The notes: a model not told the origin generated them from the letters alone. A stretch of 52,497 nucleotides of DNA from Deltaproteobacteria bacterium (GCA_016874715.1 VGTK01000014.1:1-52497); one strand, 5' to 3'; numbered from the stretch's first letter, positions 32,258 to 40,674 are shown. Numbers and translations are program-made.

Positions 32258-33121
32258 TCAGCGGCGCCGCATCAGCAGGCGGTAGCGCTGCAGGTGCCGG
32301 CGGGCAGCATGGCGGTCGCCGAGCGTCTGGTACAGCGCGCTCAGGCGCTGATGCGCATCGGCGAGGCCTGGCGAGACGTTCAGGACGTGCTGGTAGCGGC
32401 GCACGGCGAGGCGTGGGTCGCCGAGGTCCTCGGCGAGCAGCGCCAGGTTGAAGAGGGTGGTGGGCTCGTCCGGCGACAGAGCCAGCGCGGCCGCGTAGTG
32501 TCGCTCGGCCTCGGTGAAGTTTCCGCTCTCGTGCTCGAGTCGCCCGAGGTTGATGTGCGCGGGCCCCACCGACGGGTCGTGCGCGAGAACGGTGCGGTAC
32601 GCGGCCATCGCGTCGCGGGGCGAGCGGTCCTCGAGCGCGAGCGCGCGATCGAAGGCGCGCTGCGCCTCGCGTTCGTCGGGTGAACCCGTATCGTCGATCG
32701 AGCGGACGCGGCGTGTCGGCTCGCGCGGTGGCTCGAAGCGCAGCAGCATCTGTCCCGAGTCTGCGTGCCAGCGCTGCCTGCCGTCGGTGACCATCACCCG
32801 GCCCCGGTCGATGGTGAACGTGAGGCTCGACAGCTCACGCCCGTCGATCTGCGGCTGCAGGTTCGCCAGAACGGTCGCGACCCGCCGCGGCGAGAACTTC
32901 GCGTCGAGCATCACGCGGGCTGCGCGCAGGGTCATGAGATCGCGCAGGCTGTACTCGAAGCGACGGCGCGGACCACGCGCGGGGGCGAGGAAGCCGGCGT
33001 GGACGCAGCGCCGCACCCGTGACGGACTCAGCTTCGCCAGGCGCGCGACCTGGCGCGTGGTGAACGTCTGCCCGGGCAGCTCGTCGCTCGACCCGCGGCG
33101 CGTCGACCGTTCAGCGCTCAA
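32258..33121 (-). CDS. MerR-type HTH domain fused to TPR repeats
   Basis: A 287-residue predicted cytoplasmic regulator. The N-terminal 75 residues are a MerR-like winged helix: TTRQVARLAKLSPSRVRRCVHAGFL, then FEYSLRDLMTLRAARVMLDA. A middle linker (about 80-140) is followed by three to four tetratricopeptide repeats (DAMAAYRTVLAHDPSVGPAHINLGRLEHESGNFTEAERHYAAALALSPDEPTTLFNLALLAEDLGDPRLAVRRY read in parts). No ATG or GTG is available; the TTG at 33121 overlaps the end of the TusA-like gene and is my best start. Ligand and targets are unknown. Confidence 0.8.
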   Translation of the reverse strand: MSAERSTRRGSSDELPGQTFTTRQVARLAKLSPSRVRRCVHAGFLAPARGPRRRFEYSLRDLMTLRAARVMLDAKFSPRRVATVLANLQPQIDGRELSSLTFTIDRGRVMVTDGRQRWHADSGQMLLRFEPPREPTRRVRSIDDTGSPDEREAQRAFDRALALEDRSPRDAMAAYRTVLAHDPSVGPAHINLGRLEHESGNFTEAERHYAAALALSPDEPTTLFNLALLAEDLGDPRLAVRRYQHVLNVSPGLADAHQRLSALYQTLGDRHAARRHLQRYRLLMRRR

Positions 33122-33383
33122 GCTCGATCCGCCAGCCGTCGCCGAGGTCGGCGACGTCGAGCACGGCGTAGCCGTGCGCCTCCGCGGCGCGCGGGATGTC
33201 GCGGACCGCACGCGCGTCGTCCACGACCAGCGCGAGGCGTGCCCCGACCGGGAGCTCCTCGAGCCGGACCTTGGCGCGCGCCCAGTTCACCGGGCAGCGC
33301 ACGCCGCGCAGCACCATCTGCTCGCACTCGATCGTGGGATCCGGACGCCCACGGCCGGCGCGCTCGAGCGCGTCGCGGTTAAT
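33111..33383 (-). CDS. TusA/SirA-like sulfurtransferase-family protein, unusual start
   Basis: A small protein of the TusA fold with the key Cys in VLRGVRCPVNWARAKVRLEEL, the CPxN variant common in Deltaproteobacteria, followed by VGARLALVVDDARAVRDIPRAAEAHGY. It would carry persulfide sulfur or act in a related relay. The start is a problem: the only ATG (33317) cuts off the first beta strand (PTIECEQ), and no GTG or TTG precedes it. An ATT at 33383 overlaps the TAA of the upstream gene and has GAGGAG seven bases before it; I mark that as start with low certainty. Confidence 0.7.
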   Translation of the reverse strand: MNRDALERAGRGRPDPTIECEQMVLRGVRCPVNWARAKVRLEELPVGARLALVVDDARAVRDIPRAAEAHGYAVLDVADLGDGWRIELER

Positions 33384-33765
33384 CGAGCGTCTCCTCGTGG
33401 ATCGGCTGCTTGGGGGCCGCCGGAGCCGGGTCGGCCGCCAGGTCGGCCGCCGGCTCGGTGGCGGGCGCGGGCTCGCCCGAGATCGCACGTCCCGCGCGCT
33501 GGATGCCGTTGCCGGTGGACTCGAGCGCCCGGCTGACGCCGTGGCCAGTGGTCGAGATCGCGGTGTCGAGCGCCCGCCCGACCGCTTCGCCTGCGCGGGT
33601 CACGCCGCGTCTGGTGGAGTCGGCCGCCGTGTCGATCCCGCTGCGGACCGCCCCTGACGCGCCGTCCTCCTCCGCGGGCGCGGAGCCCGTCGTGGCCGCG
33701 AGCAGCAGTGCGGTGCCGGCGAGCAGCCGAACACCGCGCTTCACGTGATCGCCGATGCTCATCAT
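33379..33765 (-). CDS. Exported repetitive amphipathic protein, unknown function
   Basis: A 128-residue protein with a clear signal peptide: basic MMSIGDHVKRGVR, then a hydrophobic stretch and cleavage likely near GSAPAEED. Residues about 36-100 are an 11-13-residue Gly-containing pattern (SGIDTAADSTRRG, RAGEAVGRALDTA, TTGHGVSRALEST, GNGIQRAGRAISG), consistent with amphipathic helices that could lie on a membrane. A Pro/Ala/Glu tail follows. No family recognised. The stop overlaps the proposed ATT start of the TusA-like gene. Confidence 0.7.
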   Translation of the reverse strand: MMSIGDHVKRGVRLLAGTALLLAATTGSAPAEEDGASGAVRSGIDTAADSTRRGVTRAGEAVGRALDTAISTTGHGVSRALESTGNGIQRAGRAISGEPAPATEPAADLAADPAPAAPKQPIHEETLD

Positions 33766-33806
33766 GCGCGAACCCTACCGCGTCCTCGTCCGGCGTGCGA
33801 GAGGAC

Positions 33807-34163
33807 TCACTGCAGGACCGACGGCAGATCGGTCGCCTCCTGAATGGTTCCGAACGCGGCCTCGTAGCGGCGCACGTTCTCCTCGAGTGCCCGGAGCACG
33901 CGCTTGGTGTGCTCCGGTGTCGTCACGACGCGCGAGCGGAGAGAGGCGACCGCTTCGCCACCCGGTCCGCGCTGTGGCTGGACGAAGAGGAAATCCAGCA
34001 CGAACTCCTCGCGGCGGTGCGAGATCATCATGAGGTTCGAGTACACGCCCGGAGCCACGTTCGCGTCGGCCTGGATGGCGATCGGCTGCGTCGTCGGGGC
34101 GGGTGGCGGATCGTCGGGCTTCACCATGCCGGCGACCATGACATGCACGGCTCCGTGTGTCAT
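33807..34163 (-). CDS. DUF3467 family protein
   Basis: An up to 118-residue protein whose core VAPGVYSNLMMISHRREEFVLDFLFVQP and VVTTPEHTKRVLRALEENVRRYEAAFG match DUF3467, a small family of unknown role. It has no signal or membrane helix. The start is uncertain among ATG 34163, 34139 and 34127, because the ribosome site is poor for each. It is divergent from the UvrD-like helicase across a short gap and leads a minus-strand run with the exported repetitive protein, the TusA-like protein, the MerR-TPR protein and comM. Confidence 0.78.
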   Translation of the reverse strand: MTHGAVHVMVAGMVKPDDPPPAPTTQPIAIQADANVAPGVYSNLMMISHRREEFVLDFLFVQPQRGPGGEAVASLRSRVVTTPEHTKRVLRALEENVRRYEAAFGTIQEATDLPSVLQ

Positions 34164-34196
34164 CCCTCGCGAGGGTGCTAGGCTACCGCGCCGCGC

Positions 34197-36185
34197 ATGG
34201 CGACTTACACCATCAAGCGTGCGCTCGGGGCCGAGCGGACGTACCGCATCGACTATCGCGCCGAGCTGAACGACGCGCAGTACGAGGCGGCGACCACGCT
34301 GCACGGACCCCTGCTGGTCGTCGCGGGCGCGGGCAGTGGCAAGACGCGGACACTGGTCTTTCGCGTCGCGCGGCTGGTGGAGAGCGGTGTCGATCCGCAG
34401 TCCATCCTGCTCTTGACGTTCACGCGCCGCGCGGCCCTCGAGATGCTGCGCCGGGCGGAGGGACTGCTCGCCGACGGCGGGCTCGACGCCGTGACCGGCG
34501 GTACGTTCCACTCCTTCGCCAACACGGTGCTGCGTCGCTACGGCAGGATGTTCGGCTGGCCGGAGCGCTTCTCCATCCTCGACCGGGGGGATGCCGAGGA
34601 CACCATCAACCTGGTGCGTGCGAGGCTCGGCCTGGACCGGACCGAGCGCCGCTTCCCGAGGAAGCAGACGCTCGCGACCATCTTCTCGACGGCGGCGAAC
34701 AGGAATCTGCGGGTGGCCGAGCTCGTCGAGCGCGAGCACCTGCACCTGATCGACGACGTCGAGGACATTCTCGGGTGTCAGGCGGCATACGAGAGCTACA
34801 AGCGCGAGCGCGCGCTGCTCGACTACGACGATCTCCTGATCCACCTGCGCGACCGGCTGCGGCAGCACGATGAATTTCGCGAGCGGCTCCGCTCGGTCTA
34901 CCGGCACGTGATGGTCGACGAGTATCAGGACACGAACCATCTGCAGGCCGACATCGTCGCGGCGCTCGGTGCGCCCGACGGGAACGTGATGGCCGTCGGA
35001 GACGACGCCCAGTCGATCTACGGCTTCCGCGGCGCCGACTTCCGCAACATCATGGAGTTCCCGCAGCGGTTCCCGGGGGCCCGCCTCGTCACGCTCGAAG
35101 AGAACTACCGGTCGTCGCAGGCGATTCTCGACGTGACGAACGCGGTCATCGGACAGGCGAAGGAGCGCTTCGCGAAGACGCTCTTCACGCGCCGGAGTGG
35201 AGGCGCCCGGCCGCAGCTCGTGCCCGCGCCGGATGAGCGCTGGCAGAGCCTCTTCGTCCGGCAGCGGCTGCTCGAGCTGCACGAGGAGGGCGTTCCGTTG
35301 TCGGAGATCGCGGTGCTCTTCCGCTCGTCGTTCCACTCGTTCGACCTGGAGCTCGAGCTCGCGCGCTCGGGCGTGCCGTTCGTGAAGCGTGGCGGCTTCC
35401 GCTTCGTCGAGACCGCGCACGTGAAGGACGTGGTGGCGCACCTGCGCGTGATCGAGAATCCGCGCGACGCGGTATCCTGGCACCGCATCCTGCTGCTGCT
35501 CGAGGGTGTCGGGCCGAAGCTCGCATCGGCGGTCGTCGAGTGGCTCGCGGACGGCGACCGCGGCGGCGCGGCCCTGGGCGAGTTCCCCGGGGCACCGGGT
35601 TCGCGCGGCCGGGGCATCGGCACGGTGCGGCAGCTGGGAGCTTTTCTCGCCACGCTGGACCCCGGACGCGCACCCACGGCACTCGTGCAGCAGGTCGTCG
35701 ACTGGTACCGACCGGTGCTCGAGCGCATCCACCGCGACGATGCTCCCAAGCGACTGCGCGACCTCGAGCAGTTCGCGGCGCTGGCCGAGCGCTACCGTGA
35801 GCTCGCTGCGATGCTCGCCGACATGGCGCTCGAGCCGCCGGCCGACTCGGTGGGGGACGTGATGGCGGTCGACGTGGAGGAGGGCGAGATGCTGACGCTC
35901 TCCACCGTGCACTCGGCGAAGGGACTCGAGTGGCACAGCGTCTTCGTGCTCGCGGTCGCCGACGGCCGCTTCCCGTCGGCGTACTCCGTCGACGAGGACG
36001 AGATCGAGGAAGAAAGGCGGCTCCTCTACGTCGCCTGCACGCGCGCCCGCGAGAACCTGATCCTGACGTACCCGTCGCTGGTTCACGAGCGCGGGGTCGG
36101 GCCGGTGGTTGCGCGCGCTTCGCGATTCCTCTCGGAGCTGCCGGACGGCCTCCTCGAGCACGTGACGCTCGTGGATGAGGTCTGA
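34197..36185 (+). CDS. UvrD/Rep-family superfamily 1 DNA helicase
   Basis: A 662-residue SF1A 3'-5' helicase. The motifs appear in order: the Q-motif region LNDAQYEAAT, Walker A GAGSGKT (44-50), LLLTFTRRAALEML (Ia), TFHSFANTVLRR, motif II VMVDEYQDTNHLQ, motif III VGDDAQSIYGFRGAD, LEENYRSSQAIL (IV), TVHSAKGLEWHSVFVLAV (V) and ERRLLYVACTRARENLIL (VI). Its size lies between Rep/UvrD and shorter forms. It would act in replication or repair. The C-terminal Tudor-like UvrD tail is absent. ATG 34197. Confidence 0.93.
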   Translation: MATYTIKRALGAERTYRIDYRAELNDAQYEAATTLHGPLLVVAGAGSGKTRTLVFRVARLVESGVDPQSILLLTFTRRAALEMLRRAEGLLADGGLDAVTGGTFHSFANTVLRRYGRMFGWPERFSILDRGDAEDTINLVRARLGLDRTERRFPRKQTLATIFSTAANRNLRVAELVEREHLHLIDDVEDILGCQAAYESYKRERALLDYDDLLIHLRDRLRQHDEFRERLRSVYRHVMVDEYQDTNHLQADIVAALGAPDGNVMAVGDDAQSIYGFRGADFRNIMEFPQRFPGARLVTLEENYRSSQAILDVTNAVIGQAKERFAKTLFTRRSGGARPQLVPAPDERWQSLFVRQRLLELHEEGVPLSEIAVLFRSSFHSFDLELELARSGVPFVKRGGFRFVETAHVKDVVAHLRVIENPRDAVSWHRILLLLEGVGPKLASAVVEWLADGDRGGAALGEFPGAPGSRGRGIGTVRQLGAFLATLDPGRAPTALVQQVVDWYRPVLERIHRDDAPKRLRDLEQFAALAERYRELAAMLADMALEPPADSVGDVMAVDVEEGEMLTLSTVHSAKGLEWHSVFVLAVADGRFPSAYSVDEDEIEEERRLLYVACTRARENLILTYPSLVHERGVGPVVARASRFLSELPDGLLEHVTLVDEV

Positions 36186-36191
36186 TCCCCG

Positions 36192-36836
36192 TCACTCGCC
36201 CTTCGGGCTGCGTGCCGCGATTGCAGCCGCTGCCGCACGCAGCAGCTCGATCCCGTTCCCGGAGTCGCCGGGAGCTCCGCGTCGGTCGTGCGGTGCGAGG
36301 TCTCGTATTTCCGCGTCCTGCCGCGTCGGTCGTGCGAGCGCCGTGCCGCGGACGACCACGCGCAGCAGGCTCGACTCTCGCTGGTAGAAGCCGCGACTGT
36401 GGAACGAGTTCGGCAGCGAGAAGAGGACGAAGTCGAGGTGGTGGCACACCTCGTGCAACAGGGTGCGGAGGAACGTCTTCGTCCGTACGACGTCCCCGCG
36501 CTTCGCGGTGCGCATCCACACGAGGATGCGGTCCCCGGTCGTACCGTGCCCCGGCGTGTAGAGCCCGTGCAGCTCGCCGCGCTGATCGTGGGGCCGTACG
36601 CCTGCGACGCGAACCTGCACGCCTGGAACCTTCAGCCCGTGGCAGATTCGTGCCGCGAGGAGCTGGGAAGCGTGCTCGGTGCCGTGCAGGTCGTCGCCGT
36701 GCAGCGCCGCGTCGAGCTCGATCACCGCTGCCGCAAGCAACGCGCTCGACGGCAGCGGCACGCGCGTGATCGTGTCGCTACGCTCGTACTCCCGTCGCAG
36801 CCCGTCCGGCAGGCGGCGCCACCAGTCGCTCGCCAT
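36192..36836 (-). CDS. Putative zinc metallopeptidase (HExxH, SprT-like geometry), unknown
   Basis: A 214-residue protein with TFLRTLLHEVCHHLDFVL, an HExxH motif, followed 15-20 residues later by FHSRGFYQRESSLLR, where the His and Glu could supply the third ligand as in small gluzincin/SprT-like proteins. Upstream lies RTAKRGDVVRTKTFLR. No signal peptide is seen. The ATG at 36836 (MASDWWRRLP) is preferred; an ATG at 36944 would add a low-complexity Arg-rich segment. It is convergent with the helicase, 6 bp apart. I infer function from the motif only. Confidence 0.68.
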   Translation of the reverse strand: MASDWWRRLPDGLRREYERSDTITRVPLPSSALLAAAVIELDAALHGDDLHGTEHASQLLAARICHGLKVPGVQVRVAGVRPHDQRGELHGLYTPGHGTTGDRILVWMRTAKRGDVVRTKTFLRTLLHEVCHHLDFVLFSLPNSFHSRGFYQRESSLLRVVVRGTALARPTRQDAEIRDLAPHDRRGAPGDSGNGIELLRAAAAAIAARSPKGE

Positions 36837-36973
36837 GGTCGTCGCTCGCGCCCGGCGGCGCCGGCCGCGAGCCCGGATCGGCTTCTCGCACGGCGGGCCC
36901 GACACTGCAATCGGGGGCGTCGCTGCGACGTCGTCGGTTGACATCGAGGGGCCCGCGACACTTAAAGGAGGTC

Positions 36974-37390
36974 ATGCTGCGCCGCATCCATCACGTCGGC
37001 ATCGTCGTGCGAAGCCTCGACGAGGGCTACCGATTCTACCGCGACACGCTCGGGCTCCCGCTCATCAAGGAGGCAACCGTGCCGGATCAAGGCGTCCGGG
37101 CGGCGCTCCTGCTCGCGGGAGAGAGCGAGATCGAGCTGCTCGAGCCGATCGATCCGCAGGGCGGGGTGGCGAAGTTCCTCGAGAAGCGCGGCGAGGGACT
37201 GCACCATGTGTGCTTCGCGACCGACGACGTCGCGGCCGAGCTGGAGGCGACGAAGGCCAAGGGAATCCCGCTGATCGACCAGGCTCCCCGCAAGGGGCTC
37301 GCTGGAATGATCTGCTTCCTGCACCCGAAGGCCCAGCATGGGGTCCTGATCGAGTACGCCGAGCCGTTTCCAGACGACGCAGGACACTGA
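36974..37390 (+). CDS. mce: Methylmalonyl-CoA epimerase-like VOC protein
   Basis: A 138-residue vicinal-oxygen-chelate protein. Metal ligands fit methylmalonyl-CoA epimerase: His in RIHHVGIVV, a Glu/Gln region in IELLEPID, His in GLHHVCFATDD and Glu in GVLIEYAEP. The family epimerises (R)- and (S)-methylmalonyl-CoA in propionate or odd-chain fatty acid use; other VOC enzymes such as glyoxalase cannot be fully ruled out. A near-ideal AAAGGAGGT precedes the ATG at 36974, so expression is probably good. No mutase gene is adjacent. Confidence 0.86.
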   Translation: MLRRIHHVGIVVRSLDEGYRFYRDTLGLPLIKEATVPDQGVRAALLLAGESEIELLEPIDPQGGVAKFLEKRGEGLHHVCFATDDVAAELEATKAKGIPLIDQAPRKGLAGMICFLHPKAQHGVLIEYAEPFPDDAGH

Positions 37391-37477
37391 AGGACGCCGC
37401 GTGTGGGGAACGCGATGACCGCTCGTGGGGGCGCGAGGCATTGACCGGGAGCCTCGCACCGTGAAGAACCCGCCTTC

Positions 37478-37498
37478 GACGAGCGTCCAACGCTCGTC
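37478..37498 (+). promoter_or_regulatory. 8-bp inverted repeat upstream of gspA
   Basis: GACGAGCG (37478-37485) and CGCTCGTC (37491-37498) are perfect arms around a 5-nt loop, 20 bp before the gspA start. A weak -35 (TTGACC, 37441-37446) lies upstream. The arms could form an RNA hairpin or bind a dimeric regulator; neither is proved. Confidence 0.35.
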
Positions 37499-37518
37499 CT
37501 CGGGCTTCTGGCGCTGCG

Positions 37519-39375
37519 ATGTACGAAAAATTCTTTGGGATTGATGAACCGCCGTTCCGGCTCACTCCCGACCCACGCTACCTCTATCTGTCGGCCAGGC
37601 ACCGCGAGGCGCTCGGCCACCTGGTGTACGGCATTCACGAGGGCGCGGGATTCGTCGCGATCACCGGGGAGATCGGCGCCGGCAAGACGACGCTGCTGCG
37701 CTCGCTGCTGAGCCGCGCCGACGACTCCACCCAGTACGCCTACATCCTGAATCCGGTGCTCACCGGGCTCGAGCTGATGCAGGAGATCAACCACGAGCTG
37801 GGGATCCCGTCGACGGGGACGCGCCGCGACATGCTCTCGGCGCTGAACCACTTCCTGCTCGACCAGAAGCGCCGCGGACGTCGCGTGGTGGTGGTGATCG
37901 ACGAGGCGCAGGCGCTCGACGGCGCGACCCTCGAGCAGCTCCGCATGCTGTCCAATTTCGAGACCGAGACGGCGAAGCTCCTGCAGATCGTGCTCGTCGG
38001 GCAGCCGGAGTTGCGCGAGGTCCTCGCCCGTCCCGAGCTCGAGCAGCTGAACCAGCGCATCACCGTGCGCTGGCACCTCGGCCCGCTCGACCGGACGGAA
38101 ACCGGGAGATATGTCGCGCACCGTGTGACCACCGCGGCCGGTGGTCGGCTGCGCGCGATCTTCACCCGCGGTGCGATCGGGCAGGTGTACCGGTTCTCGG
38201 GCGGCGTGCCGCGCCTGATCAACATCATCTGCCACCGCTCGCTGCTCGTCGCCTTCGCGCACGACAGAACGCGCGTCACGCGCGCGACCGTGCGGCGTGC
38301 GATTCGCGAGCTGCAGGAGCCGCGGCGCGTCCGGCCGGACCGCTGGCGCCGAGCCTGGACCGGGGCGACGGCCGCCGTGGCGGTGCTGGCCGTGCTCGCG
38401 ACCGGTGGCGCGATCGCGTGGCAGCGCTACGGGGACCAGTGGCGCGCACGTCTGGCGGCGGCTGCATCGGCGGAGGCTGAGCCGGTGGCGGACCGCGTCG
38501 AGGCGATCGCGCGTCCTGCCGACGCACCGGTCGATGAGCCGATGGCGGTCGCGGCAGTCGCCGCGGTGGAGACCGAGGAACCGCCCGCGGACGGGCAGGG
38601 GAGTGCCGAGCCGCCGAGCGACACCCCGGCGACCCCAGCCACCGTCGCTTCGGAGGAGGCGCAGGCGCTCGAGCGATCGACGCTCGTCGAGGCCATCCGT
38701 CAGATCTCGCCCGGCAACAGCGCGTACGCCGCCACCGAAGCGCTGCTTCGTGCCTGGGACGCGCCCAAGCTGGCGCCCGCCGAGGCCTCGAGCCCGACGA
38801 TCGACCTCACCCGGATCGCGCGGTCGCGCGGGCTCGAGTACCTGCCGATCCAGGGCAATCTGAACTTGCTGCGGGTGCTCGACCTGCCGGCGATACTCGA
38901 GCTCTCGCTGGACGACGGCTCGGCGCCGCGGTTCGTCACCGTGGAGCGCCTCCACGACGCCACCGCGACGGTTTCCGTGGGGCGCACGCCGATCGAGCTC
39001 TCCGCCGACGTGCTCGGCGAAGCGTGGTTCGGCAAGGCGCACCTCTTCTGGCAGGATCTCGACCGGCTGGGCCCGATGCTGACGATGGGTTCGTCGAGCC
39101 CCGCGGTCGGTCGGCTCCACGAGCTGCTCCGGTCCGCCGACGTTTACAGCGGCAAGGCGACGTCCACCTTTGCGAACGCGACGCAGGAGGCCGTGCTACG
39201 GTTCCAGCGGGGCAAGCGACTGGAGGCCGACGGCAAGGTTGGACCGATGACGATGATCGCGCTCTACCAGAGCGTCTCGGGAGATCGGCTGCCGCACCTG
39301 GGCGCAGCGCCGGAGGGAAGTGGGGAAGGCGCGGCTGAGGACAGGTTCAGCGCGCTGCGGGGAGGTCGGAATTGA
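37519..39375 (+). CDS. gspA: GspA/ExeA-type secretion ATPase with peptidoglycan-binding domain
   Basis: A 618-residue protein. GspA/ExeA is an inner-membrane AAA+ ATPase that with GspB helps the type II secretin pass the cell wall. It starts MYEKFFGIDEPPFRLTPDPRYLYLS, as ExeA does; Walker A GEIGAGKTTLL, Walker B VVVVIDEAQAL and QPELREVL follow. A membrane helix is at about 280-297 (AAVAVLAVLATGGAIAW). The periplasmic part ends with a peptidoglycan-binding motif region (SPAVGRLHELLRSADVYSG, AVLRFQRGKRLEADGKVGPMTM in parts). It overlaps gspB by TTGA. Confidence 0.92.
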   Translation: MYEKFFGIDEPPFRLTPDPRYLYLSARHREALGHLVYGIHEGAGFVAITGEIGAGKTTLLRSLLSRADDSTQYAYILNPVLTGLELMQEINHELGIPSTGTRRDMLSALNHFLLDQKRRGRRVVVVIDEAQALDGATLEQLRMLSNFETETAKLLQIVLVGQPELREVLARPELEQLNQRITVRWHLGPLDRTETGRYVAHRVTTAAGGRLRAIFTRGAIGQVYRFSGGVPRLINIICHRSLLVAFAHDRTRVTRATVRRAIRELQEPRRVRPDRWRRAWTGATAAVAVLAVLATGGAIAWQRYGDQWRARLAAAASAEAEPVADRVEAIARPADAPVDEPMAVAAVAAVETEEPPADGQGSAEPPSDTPATPATVASEEAQALERSTLVEAIRQISPGNSAYAATEALLRAWDAPKLAPAEASSPTIDLTRIARSRGLEYLPIQGNLNLLRVLDLPAILELSLDDGSAPRFVTVERLHDATATVSVGRTPIELSADVLGEAWFGKAHLFWQDLDRLGPMLTMGSSSPAVGRLHELLRSADVYSGKATSTFANATQEAVLRFQRGKRLEADGKVGPMTMIALYQSVSGDRLPHLGAAPEGSGEGAAEDRFSALRGGRN

Positions 39376-40565
39376 GCACGATCCTTGATGCGCTGCGCAA
39401 AGCGCAGGAGGACACGGGGGGCAAGCAGACGCCCGTGGGCGAGCATCCTGCGGCGAACGCGGCGGTGACCCCGGCGCGGCGCGCGCGTCGCCGGTTCGGA
39501 TGGCCGGTCGTGGTCGCAGGGATCCTCGCGGTCGCGTTCGCGGGCGGTCTCGCCCTCGGGGATCGTATCGTGGCGCTGTTCGGTGGCTCCGCGGAAGCCC
39601 CGCAGGAAGAGCTGCAGCTGGCCTCGCGCGCGGAGGACGTCGCCGTTGCCGGCGACACGACGGCTGCTCCGCCGCCGGTCGCAGAGGCGCCCGCGCCCAC
39701 CCCGGTGGTCCGTCGTGGTAGGCGTCCGGCACAGGCAGCGGACATGCCACCTCCGGGCGGGTTCGCGCAGACGTCAGAGACGTTGCTCGATCGAAGCAAG
39801 TCCGCACCGGAGACCGCGCCGACGCCGTACGGCCAGCTGCACGTGTTCGGTGCCGGCGAGGTCCCGTCGGGGGCCAAGCGGCCCCCCGAGGATCGGCTGG
39901 AGCGCCTGCGTCAGCTGCGCGAGAAGATGCAGAAAGCGCGTCGGGGGGCGGTGCCTGCGGACGGACAGGGGGACTCCGCGCCGAAGCAGATCTTCGTTCC
40001 ACCGCCGCGCGAATCGACGCCTGCCGAGGTCGATCGTGGCAACGCCGGCACCACCGTAGCCTCGGGGGCGAGCGATCCCTCTCGATCGACGCTGGACCGG
40101 GGTGAAGCGCCGTCCGAGCCGGTGGCTGCGGCGCCGGTGGAGGTCGCGCCGGCCGATGCGGACCGATCCGGTGGTGGGGCGGTTGGGGGCCCGGAAACGG
40201 ACGCCCGAGCGGAGAGCGAGGTCGCCCAGCCCGAGGACGGGCCCACGGCGGCCCCCGAGGAGCCGACCGCGGTCGCCGCGGTCCGGGCACCCGAGCCGCC
40301 GGCGCCGGTGCTCGGCTCGCCCCCACCGGCGGCCTCGCCGCCGGTGCTGCGCCGCGCGCCCGGTGGTGCGCCGCAGGTGGCGATCAACATCCTCCAGTGG
40401 TCGGCCGATCCGGGCCGGCGGTTCGCGTTCGTCAGCGTCGACGGCGGCAACATGACGCAGGTCCGCGAGGGCGACCACATCGGGGGGCTCACCATCAAGC
40501 ACATTCACCAGCAGATGATCGAGTTCGGGTTCAACGACTCGACCTTCCTGCTGCGCGCGAATTGA
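39372..40565 (+). CDS. gspB: GspB/ExeB-type general secretion protein
   Basis: A 397-residue protein. MSTILDALRKAQEDT is the typical N-terminus of GspB, then one membrane helix (about 44-62), a long Ala/Pro/Glu-rich periplasmic linker of about 240 residues, and the C-terminal GspB domain: AINILQWSADPGRRFAFVSVDGGNMTQVREGDHIGG (in parts) and MIEFGFNDSTFLLRAN. It forms the GspAB complex. The TTG at 39372 overlaps the gspA stop by 4 bp and has GGAGGT upstream. No other gsp genes are in the window. Confidence 0.9.
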   Translation: MSTILDALRKAQEDTGGKQTPVGEHPAANAAVTPARRARRRFGWPVVVAGILAVAFAGGLALGDRIVALFGGSAEAPQEELQLASRAEDVAVAGDTTAAPPPVAEAPAPTPVVRRGRRPAQAADMPPPGGFAQTSETLLDRSKSAPETAPTPYGQLHVFGAGEVPSGAKRPPEDRLERLRQLREKMQKARRGAVPADGQGDSAPKQIFVPPPRESTPAEVDRGNAGTTVASGASDPSRSTLDRGEAPSEPVAAAPVEVAPADADRSGGGAVGGPETDARAESEVAQPEDGPTAAPEEPTAVAAVRAPEPPAPVLGSPPPAASPPVLRRAPGGAPQVAINILQWSADPGRRFAFVSVDGGNMTQVREGDHIGGLTIKHIHQQMIEFGFNDSTFLLRAN

Positions 40566-40607
40566 CGGCCGTGTCGGGACACGTGCCGACCACGCGCTCT
40601 CACGCCT

Positions 40608-40626
40608 CGTCAAGCGGAGCTTGACG
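40608..40626. repeat. Palindrome CGTCAAGC-GGA-GCTTGACG
   Basis: A perfect 8-bp inverted repeat with 3-nt centre, found 42 bp after the gspB stop. A close relative (GTCAAG, 6 nt, CTTGAC) is at 49512-49529. It may be a repeated extragenic element or operator. Confidence 0.5.
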
Positions 40627-40644
40627 GGGACCTGCCCCCCGCGC

Positions 40645-40674
40645 CGACGCCGCGCGCGGCGCGCGGCGTCGTTT
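40645..40674 (+). terminator. Strong hairpin terminator after gspB
   Basis: A perfect 13-bp inverted repeat (CGACGCCGCGCGC and GCGCGCGGCGTCG around one G, 40645-40671) is followed by TTT (40672-40674). It should end the gspAB transcript; the run of T is short, as is common in high-GC genomes. It lies upstream of the minus-strand SDR gene's stop, so it may work both ways. Confidence 0.7.

Noticed and set aside
33807..36161. Long minus-strand open frame of 784 codons opposite the helicase
   Set aside because: It is an antisense shadow of the helicase in high-GC DNA, with Arg/His/Val-rich sequence. Only its last ~118 codons (DUF3467 part) are real.
37087..39120. Minus-strand frame of 677 codons opposite gspA
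   Set aside because: Antisense to gspA; no recognisable motif.
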